From an uncultured Pelagibacteraceae bacterium (GTDB taxonomy: Bacteria; Pseudomonadota; Alphaproteobacteria; Pelagibacterales; Pelagibacteraceae), in NCBI GenBank assembly GCA_902588895.1, contig CACIRC010000001.1:143948-207947 (forward strand): a DNA stretch of 64,000 nucleotides. The letters are read 5' to 3'. The notes under the pieces are model-generated. The model was not told the DNA's origin. It saw nothing but the letters and a program-made list of their open reading frames with translations, and ran no database searches. Below, one piece after another: positions 9,757 through 20,312 of the stretch; position 1 is the stretch's first letter; each line of letters begins with the position of its first letter. Made by a program: the position numbers and the translations under genes.

Positions 9757-10621
9757 TTTTTAAAAAAAATTTTTTTAGGTGATTTATAGTTTGTTTAGGA
9801 CTTTCCTCTGGAATGAAATGATCGGAATTAATTTCTGCACCGTAAATTTTTTTATTTGTATATTTTTGCCAAATTTTAATCGAATTAAATTGCTTTCCAA
9901 CTACTCCTTTTTTTCCCCACAAAACTTGGATAGGAATATTTAATTTTTTATTTCTATCTTTTTTATCGTGCTCTAAGTCTATAGTCGCCGCAGCTCTATA
10001 ATCTTCACATGTTGCATGAATTCTTTTATTTTGTTTAAAGGCTCTTAAATATTCATCTTCAACTCTTCCAATCGCACGTTTAGATGATCTATTAAACCGA
10101 CTATGTAGCCATCTTTTAGGGTCTGACATTATCATTTTCTCTGGTAAAGGTGCAGGCTGTATTAAATAAAACCAATGAAAATATCCTTTTGCAAATTTCA
10201 TATCTGTATGCTCGTACATATCAAGCGTTGGACAAATATCTAATACACTTAAAGCCATAATTTTATTTCTATAATCTCTTGCCATTCTATGTGCAACTCT
10301 TCCACCCCTATCATGTCCAGCAACAAAAAATTTTTTAAAATTTAATTTATTCATCAACTGAACCATATCTTTTGCCATTTCTCTTTTAGAATAATTTTTA
10401 TGATTAATTCCACCAGGCAAAACCAAACTGTCCCCGTATCCCCTAAGATCAGCAACTATTACTGTGAAATAATTACTAAGTTCAGGGGCAGTCTTGTGCC
10501 ACATTACATGTGATTGTGGATATCCGTGAAGTAGCAATAAAGGAGGACCATTACCTTTAAATCGACAAAATATTTTACCCTTGTTTACCTTAACAAATTT
10601 TTTTTTAAATTCCTTGAACAT
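9734..10621 (-). CDS. alpha/beta hydrolase, haloacetate (fluoroacetate) dehalogenase-like
   Basis: LLLHGYPQSHVMWH, GHDRGGRVAHRMARD, GYFHWFYLIQPAPLPE, CEDYRAAATIDLEHD, SDHFIPEESP. Confidence 0.88.
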   Translation of the reverse strand: MFKEFKKKFVKVNKGKIFCRFKGNGPPLLLLHGYPQSHVMWHKTAPELSNYFTVIVADLRGYGDSLVLPGGINHKNYSKREMAKDMVQLMNKLNFKKFFVAGHDRGGRVAHRMARDYRNKIMALSVLDICPTLDMYEHTDMKFAKGYFHWFYLIQPAPLPEKMIMSDPKRWLHSRFNRSSKRAIGRVEDEYLRAFKQNKRIHATCEDYRAAATIDLEHDKKDRNKKLNIPIQVLWGKKGVVGKQFNSIKIWQKYTNKKIYGAEINSDHFIPEESPKQTINHLKKFFLKNVKDNSK

Positions 10622-10632
10622 GATTAAACTAT

Positions 10633-10908
10633 TTAATTATTTAATAGTTTGTTTTTGGCTTTTTCAAATTCCTCTTGAGAAATAATTCCTTTTTCTTTTA
10701 AATCATTCAATTTAGTAAGTTCATCACTTAAATTGCTGCTTTTTTCATCAGAAGTCTCACTTGTCTCCCTACCCTCACTTTCAGCTTCCTCTTTCTCTGC
10801 TCTATTAGCTTCCTTAGACTTAAAACCATTCATAATTGCCATTCCACCTAAGTATAAAACATAAGCCATGATAGGAATAACCAATCCAAAAAAAATTATT
10901 TTTTCCAT
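10633..10908 (-). CDS. SHOCT-domain membrane protein
   Basis: C-terminal ELTKLNDLKEKGIISQEEFEKAKNKLL. Confidence 0.85.
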   Translation of the reverse strand: MEKIIFFGLVIPIMAYVLYLGGMAIMNGFKSKEANRAEKEEAESEGRETSETSDEKSSNLSDELTKLNDLKEKGIISQEEFEKAKNKLLNN

Positions 10909-10911
10909 AAT

Positions 10912-11115
10912 TTAATCTTCATCTTCTTCACGCCAGTTTTTTTCATACATTAAATATGCAGCGTATATTACTGATACAGTACCTACAATCATACCATAAT
11001 CAAAACCAGTTTGCTTGTCATGCAAATACCAACCTAGCTGAGTTGCCCCAATAGGTGGAACTGTAAGAAGCAAAAAAATTATACCAAATCTGTATGGTCG
11101 TTTAGGTTTTTTCAT
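10912..11115 (-). CDS. small membrane protein
   Basis: 67 aa ORF, two hydrophobic segments. Confidence 0.6.
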   Translation of the reverse strand: MKKPKRPYRFGIIFLLLTVPPIGATQLGWYLHDKQTGFDYGMIVGTVSVIYAAYLMYEKNWREEDED

Positions 11116-11153
11116 CCTAATAAATTAACAGATTACAGCTTATGGTTTAATTA

Positions 11154-11999
11154 TTAAATTTGCGATCTTTTGAAACAGTCGATCGTATTTTTAAGCAAAC
11201 AAGCAATGGTCATTGGACCTACACCGCCTGGAACTGGTGTAAGTGCTTTTGCATTTTTTGAAACTTCATCAAAATGAACATCACCAACTATACCGTTGTC
11301 AGTTTTATTTATACCAACATCAATAACAATAGCATCTTTTTTAACCCAATCTCCTCTAACAAGTTCGGGTATACCTACAGCTGCAACAATTATATCTGCC
11401 TCTAAACATTCAGCTTTTAAATCTTTAGTTTTTGAATGAGTTATAGTTACGGTGCAATTTTCTTTTAAAAGAAGTTGTGTCATTGGTTTGCCATTTAAAT
11501 TTGATCTACCCACAACCACAGCTTTTTTACCACTTAAATTAGGTTCAATTTTTTTTATCAACAAATAACATCCAAGCGGAGTACAAGGTATCGAACTTTC
11601 ATAACCAGATGAAAGATTGCCTACATTCATTGGATGAAATCCATCTACGTCTTTTGAGGGATCAATAGCTTCTATAACCTTCTGCTTATCAATATGCTTA
11701 GGTAAAGGAAGTTGAACTAAAATTCCTGAAACAGTTTCATCACTATTTAGTTCTTGAATTTTTTCTAGAACAGTCTTTTCTTCAACTGAATCTGGATATT
11801 TAATTACTTCAGATTTTAATCCTACCTCATTTGCTGACTTCTCTTTATTTCTTACATAAATCTGACTAGGTGTTAAATCACCTATCAGTATTACTGTTAA
11901 ACCTGGTACTTTATTATGTTTTGATTTTAACTCTGCAACTTCCTCTTTTAACTCTGCTCTTAATTCTGCGGCTGCTTTTTTTCCATCAATTAAAATCAT
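11154..11999 (-). CDS. folD: bifunctional methylenetetrahydrofolate dehydrogenase/cyclohydrolase
   Basis: GILVQLPLPKH, VVGRSNLNGKPMTQLLL, TPVPGGVGPMT. Confidence 0.97.
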   Translation of the reverse strand: MILIDGKKAAAELRAELKEEVAELKSKHNKVPGLTVILIGDLTPSQIYVRNKEKSANEVGLKSEVIKYPDSVEEKTVLEKIQELNSDETVSGILVQLPLPKHIDKQKVIEAIDPSKDVDGFHPMNVGNLSSGYESSIPCTPLGCYLLIKKIEPNLSGKKAVVVGRSNLNGKPMTQLLLKENCTVTITHSKTKDLKAECLEADIIVAAVGIPELVRGDWVKKDAIVIDVGINKTDNGIVGDVHFDEVSKNAKALTPVPGGVGPMTIACLLKNTIDCFKRSQI

Positions 12000-12008
12000 A
12001 TTTCTCTC

Positions 12009-12299
12009 TTAAAAAATCATTGGTGCAATGTACAGCTTCATACACATTTCGATAAACCAAATCAATAAAAGAAGAATGATTGGAGAAATATCTAGTGAAC
12101 CTAAATTTGGCAAAAAACGTCTAATTTTATTCAGGAAAGGCTCGGTTAATTTGTAACTCAACTCTAAAATTGCATACACAAACCTATTTTGAGTATTAAG
12201 TACGTTAAAAGCTATTAACCAACTTACAATAACATTGGCGATTACAACATAAGAATACAATTTTAAAATTTGTAAAACTAAATAAAAAATAGCTATCAT
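12009..12299 (-). CDS. YggT family membrane protein
   Basis: 96 aa, two TM halves; LTEPFLNKIRRFLPNLGSLDISPIILLL. Confidence 0.88.
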   Translation of the reverse strand: MIAIFYLVLQILKLYSYVVIANVIVSWLIAFNVLNTQNRFVYAILELSYKLTEPFLNKIRRFLPNLGSLDISPIILLLLIWFIEMCMKLYIAPMIF

Positions 12300-13381
12300 T
12301 TTTTCTCAACATAAATCGACTGACTTGGGAAAGCAAATGAAGCGCCATTTTTTTCTACAATTTCCTTAATCGCAATTGCTAATCTTTCTTTTACATCAAG
12401 CCAATTATTCCAACTTCCTGTTTTTGTAAAGCATCTTACATACATATCTATTGAACTATCAGAAAATTTATCAACTCTTACCGCAACACCAATTGAGGTA
12501 TTATAATCTTCGCTTGAATTAATATGACTTTCGATTTCATCTCTAATTTTTTTTAACTGATCTACCGTAGTGTCATATTGAAGTGTAATAATCCAACTGA
12601 TTAACCAATTTGAAGTTTCACTTACATTTACTACTGCGTTTTCGGCAAATTGAAAATTTGGAATAATAGCAAGAGATTTGTCAAACTTTCTAATTGTTGT
12701 TGATCTAAATCCAATCTTTTCTACCACACCTTCAATAATACCCTCGACAGCTATCCAGTCTCCAATTTTAAATCTCTTTTCAACTAAAACTAAAATTCCT
12801 GATATTAAATTTTTGAATAAATCTTGTGCCCCTAATGCTACAGCAACACCAAATAATCCAAGACCTGCAATTATTGGACCTATTTTAATTCCCCACAATT
12901 CTAAAACTGCTGCTAAACCTAAAATAAAAATTAAAATTTTTAGCGATTTAATTATCCAGCCAATAAGTTCTCTTGTTAACAATTTGTCTAAACCACTAAG
13001 TATGTATGAGATTGGTTCTATTATTTGGTGAATTACCCAAAAAATTAAAATAGTGATCAACGTTCTATTAATTGTATCTACCACTTCTCTTCCTTCTAGT
13101 GAGAAAGTCATGTAGTAGCTTGCAATAAAAAATCCTAATACAATTGGTAAAAATCTTGCTGGACCTACAAGTGATTGAACAAAAGTATCATCTAATTTAT
13201 TCGTTGTTCTTTTCGAGATAATTTCTAATTTTTTAATAACTAATTTGCTTATTAGACCTCTGAAAATTAAGAATAGTAAAAATATTCCAATACCAATTAA
13301 GATTTGAAAAATATCAACACCAAGAATTCCTTTATTCCATACTGATAAAAATATCTCCGAAAAATTATTAATTAATTCCAT
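12296..13381 (-). CDS. MscS-type mechanosensitive ion channel family protein
   Basis: GVAVALGAQDLFKNLISGILVLVEKRFKIGDWI and VEKIGFRSTTIRKFD. Confidence 0.93.
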   Translation of the reverse strand: MELINNFSEIFLSVWNKGILGVDIFQILIGIGIFLLFLIFRGLISKLVIKKLEIISKRTTNKLDDTFVQSLVGPARFLPIVLGFFIASYYMTFSLEGREVVDTINRTLITILIFWVIHQIIEPISYILSGLDKLLTRELIGWIIKSLKILIFILGLAAVLELWGIKIGPIIAGLGLFGVAVALGAQDLFKNLISGILVLVEKRFKIGDWIAVEGIIEGVVEKIGFRSTTIRKFDKSLAIIPNFQFAENAVVNVSETSNWLISWIITLQYDTTVDQLKKIRDEIESHINSSEDYNTSIGVAVRVDKFSDSSIDMYVRCFTKTGSWNNWLDVKERLAIAIKEIVEKNGASFAFPSQSIYVEKK

Positions 13382-13384
13382 TTT

Positions 13385-14083
13385 TTAAATTTTATATAAC
13401 AAAAACTCTTCTTCTCCAGGGTTAAAAAGAAAAATCTTTTTCCATTTGATTTCGTTCAGTATTGACGAGGTTTTTTCAGCTATACACATCAAATTTGTAT
13501 TCATCCATAAATTTTCGGTTTGGTAAATCTTTATAAAATTTAAGAAACTTGACGCACTATTTTGGGAGTAAACATAGACCATATCAGGCATATTTAATTT
13601 TAATTCATTAACAAATTTCTCATCAAATTTTTGATTATGATCTACTCTGTAATTAATAATTCTTTTTACCTTAAAACCTTCGCTTAATAACTGTTGATCT
13701 AAATCAACCGATATTGTTTCACCACTAACGTAAAGTAATTCTTTATTTTTGGAGTCATAACTTTGTATAATTAACTCCTTTAAGTTTGTAACATTTCCTT
13801 CGGCCGCAATTGTATTTTGAAAACCAAAACTTCTTGCTTTGTTTTCTGTAGCGTTTCCAACACAAAAGCATTTAATATTTTTATCTAATTTTACTGTGTT
13901 TAAAAATTTTACTGCATTTGCACTAGTAAAAACAATTCCACCATATTCAGAAAAGTTAATTTCTTCATAATTAACCTTTTCAATTCTTATTAATGGAAGA
14001 TGAGAAACTTGATGTCCTAATGATTGAAATTTTAATATCATTTCAGAGCAGTCCTCCAGTGGTCTAGTTAACAAAATATGCAT
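13385..14083 (-). CDS. hemD: uroporphyrinogen-III synthase
   Basis: HemD-like sequence directly downstream of hemC. Confidence 0.85.
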   Translation of the reverse strand: MHILLTRPLEDCSEMILKFQSLGHQVSHLPLIRIEKVNYEEINFSEYGGIVFTSANAVKFLNTVKLDKNIKCFCVGNATENKARSFGFQNTIAAEGNVTNLKELIIQSYDSKNKELLYVSGETISVDLDQQLLSEGFKVKRIINYRVDHNQKFDEKFVNELKLNMPDMVYVYSQNSASSFLNFIKIYQTENLWMNTNLMCIAEKTSSILNEIKWKKIFLFNPGEEEFLLYKI

Positions 14084-14084
14084 A

Positions 14085-15002
14085 TTATCTTTTATATGAA
14101 TTATTTGATTTTGTTCTTAAAAGTATTCCAATCTCTTTACCAATTTCTTTAAACTCATTCAAATTACCAATTTTTTTTTCATAAAACCTTTGTTTACCAT
14201 CTAAAGAAAAAAGTTCAGCCTCCACTATAATCTTATCTCCATCAACCACTGCATGAGCACCAATTGCTGTTTCACAATCTCCATCTAAAACTTTTAAAAT
14301 ATTCCTCTCAAGGTGAGCTCTTTTATATGTTTCCTCATGATTAATTTTGTTTAAAATAGAAATTGTCTCATCATCATTCTCCCTGCACTGAAGAGCAATT
14401 ACGCCTTGTCCTGCACTAGGAATTATTTCTTCAGCTGAAAAAATTTCAGAGATTTCATTTTCAAATTTTAAAAATTTGATACCAGCATAAGACAAAATAA
14501 TTGCGTCATACATTCCTTCATTCAATTTTCTAATTCTAGTATCTACATTTCCTCTAATTAGTTTACAGTTTAAATCTTGTCTAATTTTTTTTATTTGAAA
14601 TTCTCTTCTGTATGATGAAGTGCCAACAATTGACTTATGATCTAAGTCTTTAAGTTTCTTTTTATCCTTTGTAATTAAAATTTCCCTAGGATCATTTCTT
14701 TCAAGAAAAGAATCTGTCCTTAATCCTTCTGTCTCATTAGCTGGCATATCTTTCAGCGCATGAACTGCAACATCAATATTTTTAAACTGAAGTTCTTTTT
14801 CTATATTACTAGAAAACAAACCTTTGCCACCAAGCTCTGATAATCTTACATCCTGCACTTCATCACCTTTAGTTGTGATTGACTTAATTAAAATATCGTC
14901 ATTACCAAGGTTGGTATTTTCAATAATTTTATTTTTAGCTTGTTGGGCATAAAGTAAGGCAAGCTTGCTACCTCTAGATCCAATAATTATTTGTTTACTC
15001 AT
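14085..15002 (-). CDS. hemC: porphobilinogen deaminase
   Basis: MSKQIIIGSRGSKLALLYAQ start (track ORF over-extended); GDCETAIGAHA. Confidence 0.96.
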   Translation of the reverse strand: MSKQIIIGSRGSKLALLYAQQAKNKIIENTNLGNDDILIKSITTKGDEVQDVRLSELGGKGLFSSNIEKELQFKNIDVAVHALKDMPANETEGLRTDSFLERNDPREILITKDKKKLKDLDHKSIVGTSSYRREFQIKKIRQDLNCKLIRGNVDTRIRKLNEGMYDAIILSYAGIKFLKFENEISEIFSAEEIIPSAGQGVIALQCRENDDETISILNKINHEETYKRAHLERNILKVLDGDCETAIGAHAVVDGDKIIVEAELFSLDGKQRFYEKKIGNLNEFKEIGKEIGILLRTKSNNSYKR

Positions 15003-15057
15003 AAAAAATTTATTTCTTACTTGTATAAAGATTGTACAATTATTAAAAACTATTTTA

Positions 15058-16131
15058 ATGAGCAAAAAACCCTTAATTCTAGGAATAGAGTCTAGTTGTG
15101 ATGAAACTGCAGCTTCTCTTGTTACTGAAAATGAAGAAGGATTTCCAGTGGTTTTATCCAATATTGTTTCAAGTCAGGTGGAAGTTCATAAGGAGTTTGG
15201 TGGTGTTGTTCCTGAACTAGCAGCCCGTTCACATATTGAAAAAATAGATTGGATTGTAAAAAAAGCTATTAATGAAAGTGGAAGAAAAATTGAAGAAATA
15301 GATGCTGTTGCTTCTACAGCTGGTCCTGGATTGGTTGTGTGTTTATCAGTAGGATTAAGTTTTGGTAAAGCATTTTCTTCTGCAATGAATAAACCTTTTA
15401 TCGCTGTTAATCATTTAGAAGGACATGCTTTAAGTCCAAAACTAAATACAAATTTAAATTATCCATATTTACTTCTTTTAATTTCTGGTGGGCACTCACA
15501 ATACTTGAATGTTAAAAATCTTGGAAAATATAAAAGGTTGGGAACAACAATTGATGACGCATTAGGTGAAGCGTTTGATAAAACAGCAAAACTTTTAGGA
15601 ATAGAATTTCCGGGGGGACCTCAAATAGAAATTTTGGCTGAAAAAGGCGATCCCAAAAGATATGATTTACCTAAACCAATTTTTAGCAGAGGAGGATGTA
15701 ATCTTTCTTTTGCAGGTCTAAAAACTGCTGTATTGAAAATAAGTAAAACAATTAAATCAGAACAGGATAAATATGATCTCGCAGCTTCCTTTCAAAAAAC
15801 AATTGAGGAAATTTTATATAAAAAAACAAAAATTGCTTTTACCGAATTTGAAAAAGTAAATGAACTTAATGAAAAAATCTTTGTAGTCGCAGGGGGTGTT
15901 GCGTCAAATAAAAAAATTAGGTCTATGCTGATCAATCTATGTAAGAAAAATAATTATAAAAGTATTTTTCCCCCTATAGAATTCTGTGGAGATAATGCAG
16001 CAATGATCGCAATTGTAGGTTTGGAAAAATTTAAATTAAATCAATTTAGTAATTTAGATTATCCAGCCAAACCTAGATGGCCTTTAGATGAAGATGCTGC
16101 TTTTCTCAAAGGTGCTGGAGTAAAAATTTAA
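15058..16131 (+). CDS. tsaD: tRNA threonylcarbamoyladenosine (t6A) biosynthesis protein TsaD
   Basis: ILGIESSCDETAASLV, NHLEGHALSP, AGGVASNKKIR; start reset to MSKKPL. Confidence 0.97.
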   Translation: MSKKPLILGIESSCDETAASLVTENEEGFPVVLSNIVSSQVEVHKEFGGVVPELAARSHIEKIDWIVKKAINESGRKIEEIDAVASTAGPGLVVCLSVGLSFGKAFSSAMNKPFIAVNHLEGHALSPKLNTNLNYPYLLLLISGGHSQYLNVKNLGKYKRLGTTIDDALGEAFDKTAKLLGIEFPGGPQIEILAEKGDPKRYDLPKPIFSRGGCNLSFAGLKTAVLKISKTIKSEQDKYDLAASFQKTIEEILYKKTKIAFTEFEKVNELNEKIFVVAGGVASNKKIRSMLINLCKKNNYKSIFPPIEFCGDNAAMIAIVGLEKFKLNQFSNLDYPAKPRWPLDEDAAFLKGAGVKI

Positions 16132-16136
16132 ATTTT

Positions 16137-16697
16137 TTATCTAAATTTTGGACCAGAAAGCCAAATTGCCAAAGTATAGCGTTTACCTGACGTTATTTTA
16201 TTAACTTTATGATTTATAAATGATGGAAATATAATTGCGCTTCCAGGTTTATTAAATTCAGTACAAACTATCTCATTCGCTCTAAATAAAACTAATTCAC
16301 CACCTTCATAGGAATCTTCAGATAAATTTAATAAAGCAGTCAGCTTGATATCTCTAACAGGATCTCTAGGAACAGCATCTATATGCCAACTATACTCAGT
16401 ACCTTCGTCATAAATATTGTAATTTAATTTTTTCAAAGATGTTAAAGAATGAAGGTCAAAACCAAAAAAATTATTATTTGCTGTTTTGCAAAAATCTATG
16501 AATGGAAAAATATATTGTTGAATTTTTCCTAAGTATACAAACTTTACATCAGATGTTTTATGAGAATCTGTTGCAAAATCATCTTTTCCCTCTACAAAAT
16601 TTGATTTAATTACTTTATTAATTTCTTTAACTTGATTATCATTAAATATGTTCATTGATGAATAATTTGCTGCTCTCATAAAATAAGAAGTTATCAA
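16137..16697 (-). CDS. 2OG-Fe(II) oxygenase (prolyl 4-hydroxylase-like)
   Basis: YSWHIDAVPRD (HxD), YEGGELVLF, HKVNKITSGKRYTLAIWL; true start possibly 16679. Confidence 0.88.
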   Translation of the reverse strand: MITSYFMRAANYSSMNIFNDNQVKEINKVIKSNFVEGKDDFATDSHKTSDVKFVYLGKIQQYIFPFIDFCKTANNNFFGFDLHSLTSLKKLNYNIYDEGTEYSWHIDAVPRDPVRDIKLTALLNLSEDSYEGGELVLFRANEIVCTEFNKPGSAIIFPSFINHKVNKITSGKRYTLAIWLSGPKFR

Positions 16698-16770
16698 TTA
16701 TTTTTTTTCATACAATGAGTAATTTTAAAAAACATTATAAATACAAGGTAATTAATTATATAAATAGGCA

Positions 16771-17184
16771 ATGAAATATTGGTTACTTAAGTCTGAACCA
16801 GATGTTTGGTCAATTGACCAACAAAAAAAAGCTGGGATAAAAGGTGCACCTTGGGATGGAGTAAGAAATTATCAAGCTGCAAAGAATTTAAAGAGTATGA
16901 AGAAAGGAGATCTTTGTTTTTTTTATCATTCAAACATTGGAAAAGAAATAGTTGGAATAATAAAAGTTATTAAAGAATCTTATTTAGATAAAACAGACAA
17001 AAGAGGTAGGTTTGTTGCCGTTACTGTTCAATTTAAATCTAAATTTTTAAAGCCTATAACACTAGAAAGCATTAAAAAAAATAAGAATTTAAGCCATTTA
17101 GCTCTTATAAAGCAAAGCAGGCTTTCTGTAATGCCTATTGATTATAAAAGCTGGAAAATTATAAATAACATGAGTAGAATTTAA
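16771..17184 (+). CDS. EVE domain-containing protein
   Basis: YWLLKSEPDVWSI...WDGVRNYQAAKNLKSMKKGDLCFFYHS. Confidence 0.95.
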   Translation: MKYWLLKSEPDVWSIDQQKKAGIKGAPWDGVRNYQAAKNLKSMKKGDLCFFYHSNIGKEIVGIIKVIKESYLDKTDKRGRFVAVTVQFKSKFLKPITLESIKKNKNLSHLALIKQSRLSVMPIDYKSWKIINNMSRI

Positions 17185-17199
17185 AAAAAAAATTATCCT

Positions 17200-19296
17200 A
17201 TGCCAAAAAAAAAGAAGAAGAAAAGAAAGGTAAGAAAAAAAAAGTCTAAAGTTAGAAAAAAAACCTCAAAAAAGGTGAAGAGAAGATCTAAAGTTAGAAA
17301 AAAATCTTCTAAAAAAGTAAAAAAAAGAATTAAAGCAAAAAAAGAAAACGGAAATACACCTCCTGAAGTGGTTATTAAAACAAAACCGGAATGGGTTAAA
17401 AGTAGCTTAGCAAATAAAAGTAAATATCAACAAAAATATTCTCAATCTATAAAGAGTAATGATGAATTTTGGAGAAAAGAGGGAAAAAGAATTACTTGGA
17501 TAAAACCTTATAAAAAAATTAAAGACGTAAAATACAGTACAAAAGAAGTCAAAATAAAATGGTTTGAAGATGGTACTTTAAATGCTTCAGCAAATTGTAT
17601 TGATAGACATTTAAAAGATAAAAAAGATAAAACTGCTATTATTTGGGTAGGAGATGATCCAAAAGATAGTCAAAAAATTTCTTATAAACAGCTTCACCAA
17701 AAAGTTTCTAAAGCTGCAAATGGTTTAAAAAAATTAGGAATTAAAAAAGGAGATAGAGTAACAATTTATTTAACGATGATACCAGAGTTAGCAATTTTAA
17801 TGCTGGCCTGTGTAAGAATTGGTGCAGTACATTCAATTATTTTTGGAGGTTTTTCAGCAGATTCTATTTCGGGAAGAGTGAATGATTGCGAATCTGAATA
17901 CGTTATTACTGCAGATGAAGGAGTGCGAGGTGGAAAAACTATTCCACTGAAATATACAGTCGATGAAGCTTTAATGAGTTGCCCAAATGTTAAGAAATGT
18001 ATAGTTGTAAAACGAACAGGTAACTACATCAACTGGGATCAAAATAGAGATGTTTGGTATCATGATCTAATAAAAGACGTTCCTAATCATTGTGAACCTG
18101 AAGAAATGAATGCAGAGGATCCGTTATTTATTTTATATACTTCGGGTTCAACAGGTAAACCTAAAGGAGTTCTTCATACTACTGGTGGTTATATGGTTTA
18201 TGCATCAATGACACATCAATATATTTTTAACTATAAACCAAAGGATATTTATTGGTGTACTGCTGATATTGGTTGGGTTACTGGACATAGTTATATAATT
18301 TATGGACCACTTTCAAATGGCGCAACGACTATAATGTTTGAAGGAATTCCAAATTATCCTGATAGTTCAAGATGGTGGCAAATAGTTGATAAATATAAAG
18401 TTAATACATTTTATACTGCACCAACTGCAATTAGAGCATTAATGCGTGAAGGAGATAAACCAGTTAAAAAAACCTCTAGAAAATCACTTAAACTTTTAGG
18501 AACAGTAGGAGAACCAATAAATCCAGAGGCTTGGATGTGGTATTATAAAACTGTGGGTAATTCTAAATGCCCAATTGTAGATACTTGGTGGCAAACGGAA
18601 ACTGGAGGTATAATGATTGCTCCTCAAACAGGTGCTATTCCACTTAAACCTGGATCTGCAACAAAACCTTTCTACGGAATTAAGCCTGTATTGGTTGATA
18701 AAAATGGAAAGGAAATTAAAGGAGCTGGCGAAGGAAGGTTGTGCATAGCTCAATCATGGCCTGGACAAATGAGAACTGTTTATGGTGATCATCAAAGATT
18801 TATTGATACATATTTTTCTCAATTTAACGGAAAATATTTTACTGGTGATGGCTGCCGGAGAGACAAAGATGGTTATTACTGGATCACTGGCCGAGTAGAT
18901 GATGTAATTATTGTTTCGGGGCACAACTTAGGAACTGCTGAAATTGAAAGTGCATTTGTTGCTCACCCAAAAGTAGCTGAAGCTGCTGTAGTTGGTTACC
19001 CTCATGATATTAAAGGTAATGGGTTGTATTGTTATGTAACCTTGAATGCAGGAGAAAATGAAACTGGTGAGCTAGAAAGAGATCTAAAACTTTGGGTTAG
19101 AAAACAAATCGGACCTTTGGCAACTCCAGATCTAATTCATTTTACTCCAGGTCTTCCTAAAACAAGATCAGGAAAAATAATGAGAAGAATTCTAAGAAAG
19201 ATTGCTGCTAATGAGCATGGTCAATTAGGAGATACAACTACTCTAGCAGATCCAAGTGTCGTTGATAGTTTGGTTGATAATAGAAAAAATATTTAG
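17200..19296 (+). CDS. acs: acetyl-CoA synthetase with basic N-terminal extension
   Basis: [39 protein letters not shown]; about 50 aa K/R-rich N-terminus. Confidence 0.96.
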   Translation: MPKKKKKKRKVRKKKSKVRKKTSKKVKRRSKVRKKSSKKVKKRIKAKKENGNTPPEVVIKTKPEWVKSSLANKSKYQQKYSQSIKSNDEFWRKEGKRITWIKPYKKIKDVKYSTKEVKIKWFEDGTLNASANCIDRHLKDKKDKTAIIWVGDDPKDSQKISYKQLHQKVSKAANGLKKLGIKKGDRVTIYLTMIPELAILMLACVRIGAVHSIIFGGFSADSISGRVNDCESEYVITADEGVRGGKTIPLKYTVDEALMSCPNVKKCIVVKRTGNYINWDQNRDVWYHDLIKDVPNHCEPEEMNAEDPLFILYTSGSTGKPKGVLHTTGGYMVYASMTHQYIFNYKPKDIYWCTADIGWVTGHSYIIYGPLSNGATTIMFEGIPNYPDSSRWWQIVDKYKVNTFYTAPTAIRALMREGDKPVKKTSRKSLKLLGTVGEPINPEAWMWYYKTVGNSKCPIVDTWWQTETGGIMIAPQTGAIPLKPGSATKPFYGIKPVLVDKNGKEIKGAGEGRLCIAQSWPGQMRTVYGDHQRFIDTYFSQFNGKYFTGDGCRRDKDGYYWITGRVDDVIIVSGHNLGTAEIESAFVAHPKVAEAAVVGYPHDIKGNGLYCYVTLNAGENETGELERDLKLWVRKQIGPLATPDLIHFTPGLPKTRSGKIMRRILRKIAANEHGQLGDTTTLADPSVVDSLVDNRKNI

Positions 19297-19937
19297 AACT
19301 GGATTAAATCTTTAAACTCTTGTTTGACAACATCCCATTTTAAAATCATTGAATTTAAAACGATCTTTCGATCTAAAGTTTTTAATTCATCTGCAATTGG
19401 CGCCCATTTGTATAAAGAGAGTGCACTAGGATTAAAAGGTAAGTCTTGATAATAACCATCCCAATTTATTTTTTCTAATCGTTCATCAAAACTTTTTCTA
19501 GCTTCATCAATAATATTAAGTGGCATCTTATTAGAAATTTCATCATCTAAAATTTTATTAAAAATTTCGTTTGCTTTATGAATATCCTGATAATTAAAAT
19601 TAACTTTCAAATATGAAAAAGTAAAAAAAGTTAAATCTTGTAATGCAACTGAATAAATATTCCATTTAGCAAGATTTACTGATGACATAAATTCATCGTT
19701 ATCAAAATGAAGAACATATCTTGTTCCCATTCTAGTTTTTAGATAATTATATAAAGTAACTTGAGTGGCCCACGCAGATTTTGTTTGGATAAATTGTTCT
19801 AGTTCATCTAAATTTTTTATTTTTTTTTTGGGAATAAACGCCTTAAACATAGCGAATAAATATGTTTTAAAATCCTCAAATTTTACATCTCTCCAAGTTA
19901 ATTTGTATTTTCCCATGTTAATTTGTATGTGCGCCAA
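19293..19937 (-). CDS. conserved hypothetical protein
   Basis: 214 aa ORF, no recognised family. Confidence 0.7.
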   Translation of the reverse strand: MAHIQINMGKYKLTWRDVKFEDFKTYLFAMFKAFIPKKKIKNLDELEQFIQTKSAWATQVTLYNYLKTRMGTRYVLHFDNDEFMSSVNLAKWNIYSVALQDLTFFTFSYLKVNFNYQDIHKANEIFNKILDDEISNKMPLNIIDEARKSFDERLEKINWDGYYQDLPFNPSALSLYKWAPIADELKTLDRKIVLNSMILKWDVVKQEFKDLIQF

Positions 19938-20051
19938 TTATATCTTAAAAAAGTAAGTAAATAAGTACCTAATATGATCAATTTTTAGGGTTTTCAAAGC
20001 TCTCATAATGGTTATGGTTTTACCCAGTTATAACTAAAAAGAGAGGTATAA

Positions 20052-20312
20052 ATGTCAAATCAAGAAAAACACTGGGAAAAATCCAGAGGTTTGCTATTCA
20101 TTACATTGGCAATCTGGTTTGTATTCTCAATTGGCATCTTTCTCTTTGGAGCTGAAATGAACGAGGTCACAGGACCTTTCGGTTATCCTTGGACATACTG
20201 GTTTACATGTCAAGGATCTCTTGGAGCATTCGTAATCCTAATTTTCTGGTTTGCGAATAGACAAGAAAAAATCGATGAAGAGTTCGGCTTTAGCGAAAGA
20301 GAGGACGAATAA
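20052..20312 (+). CDS. DUF4212 domain protein (small symporter-associated subunit)
   Basis: HWEKSRGLLFITLAIWFVFSIGIFLFG...GYPWTYWFTCQGSLGAFVILIFWFA; overlaps symporter start. Confidence 0.9.
   Translation: MSNQEKHWEKSRGLLFITLAIWFVFSIGIFLFGAEMNEVTGPFGYPWTYWFTCQGSLGAFVILIFWFANRQEKIDEEFGFSEREDE

Noticed and set aside
14965-15161. Track starts for hemC (15161) and tsaD (14965) imply a large divergent overlap
   Set aside because: Homology-consistent starts (MSKQIIIGSRGSK at 15002; MSKKPLILGIESS at 15058) remove the overlap.
16715-16774. Possible 19-aa ORF (MSNFKKHYKYKVINYINRQ) whose TGA overlaps the EVE gene ATG
   Set aside because: Too short and compositionally ordinary for AT-rich sequence; no recognisable family; the coupling geometry alone is not enough.
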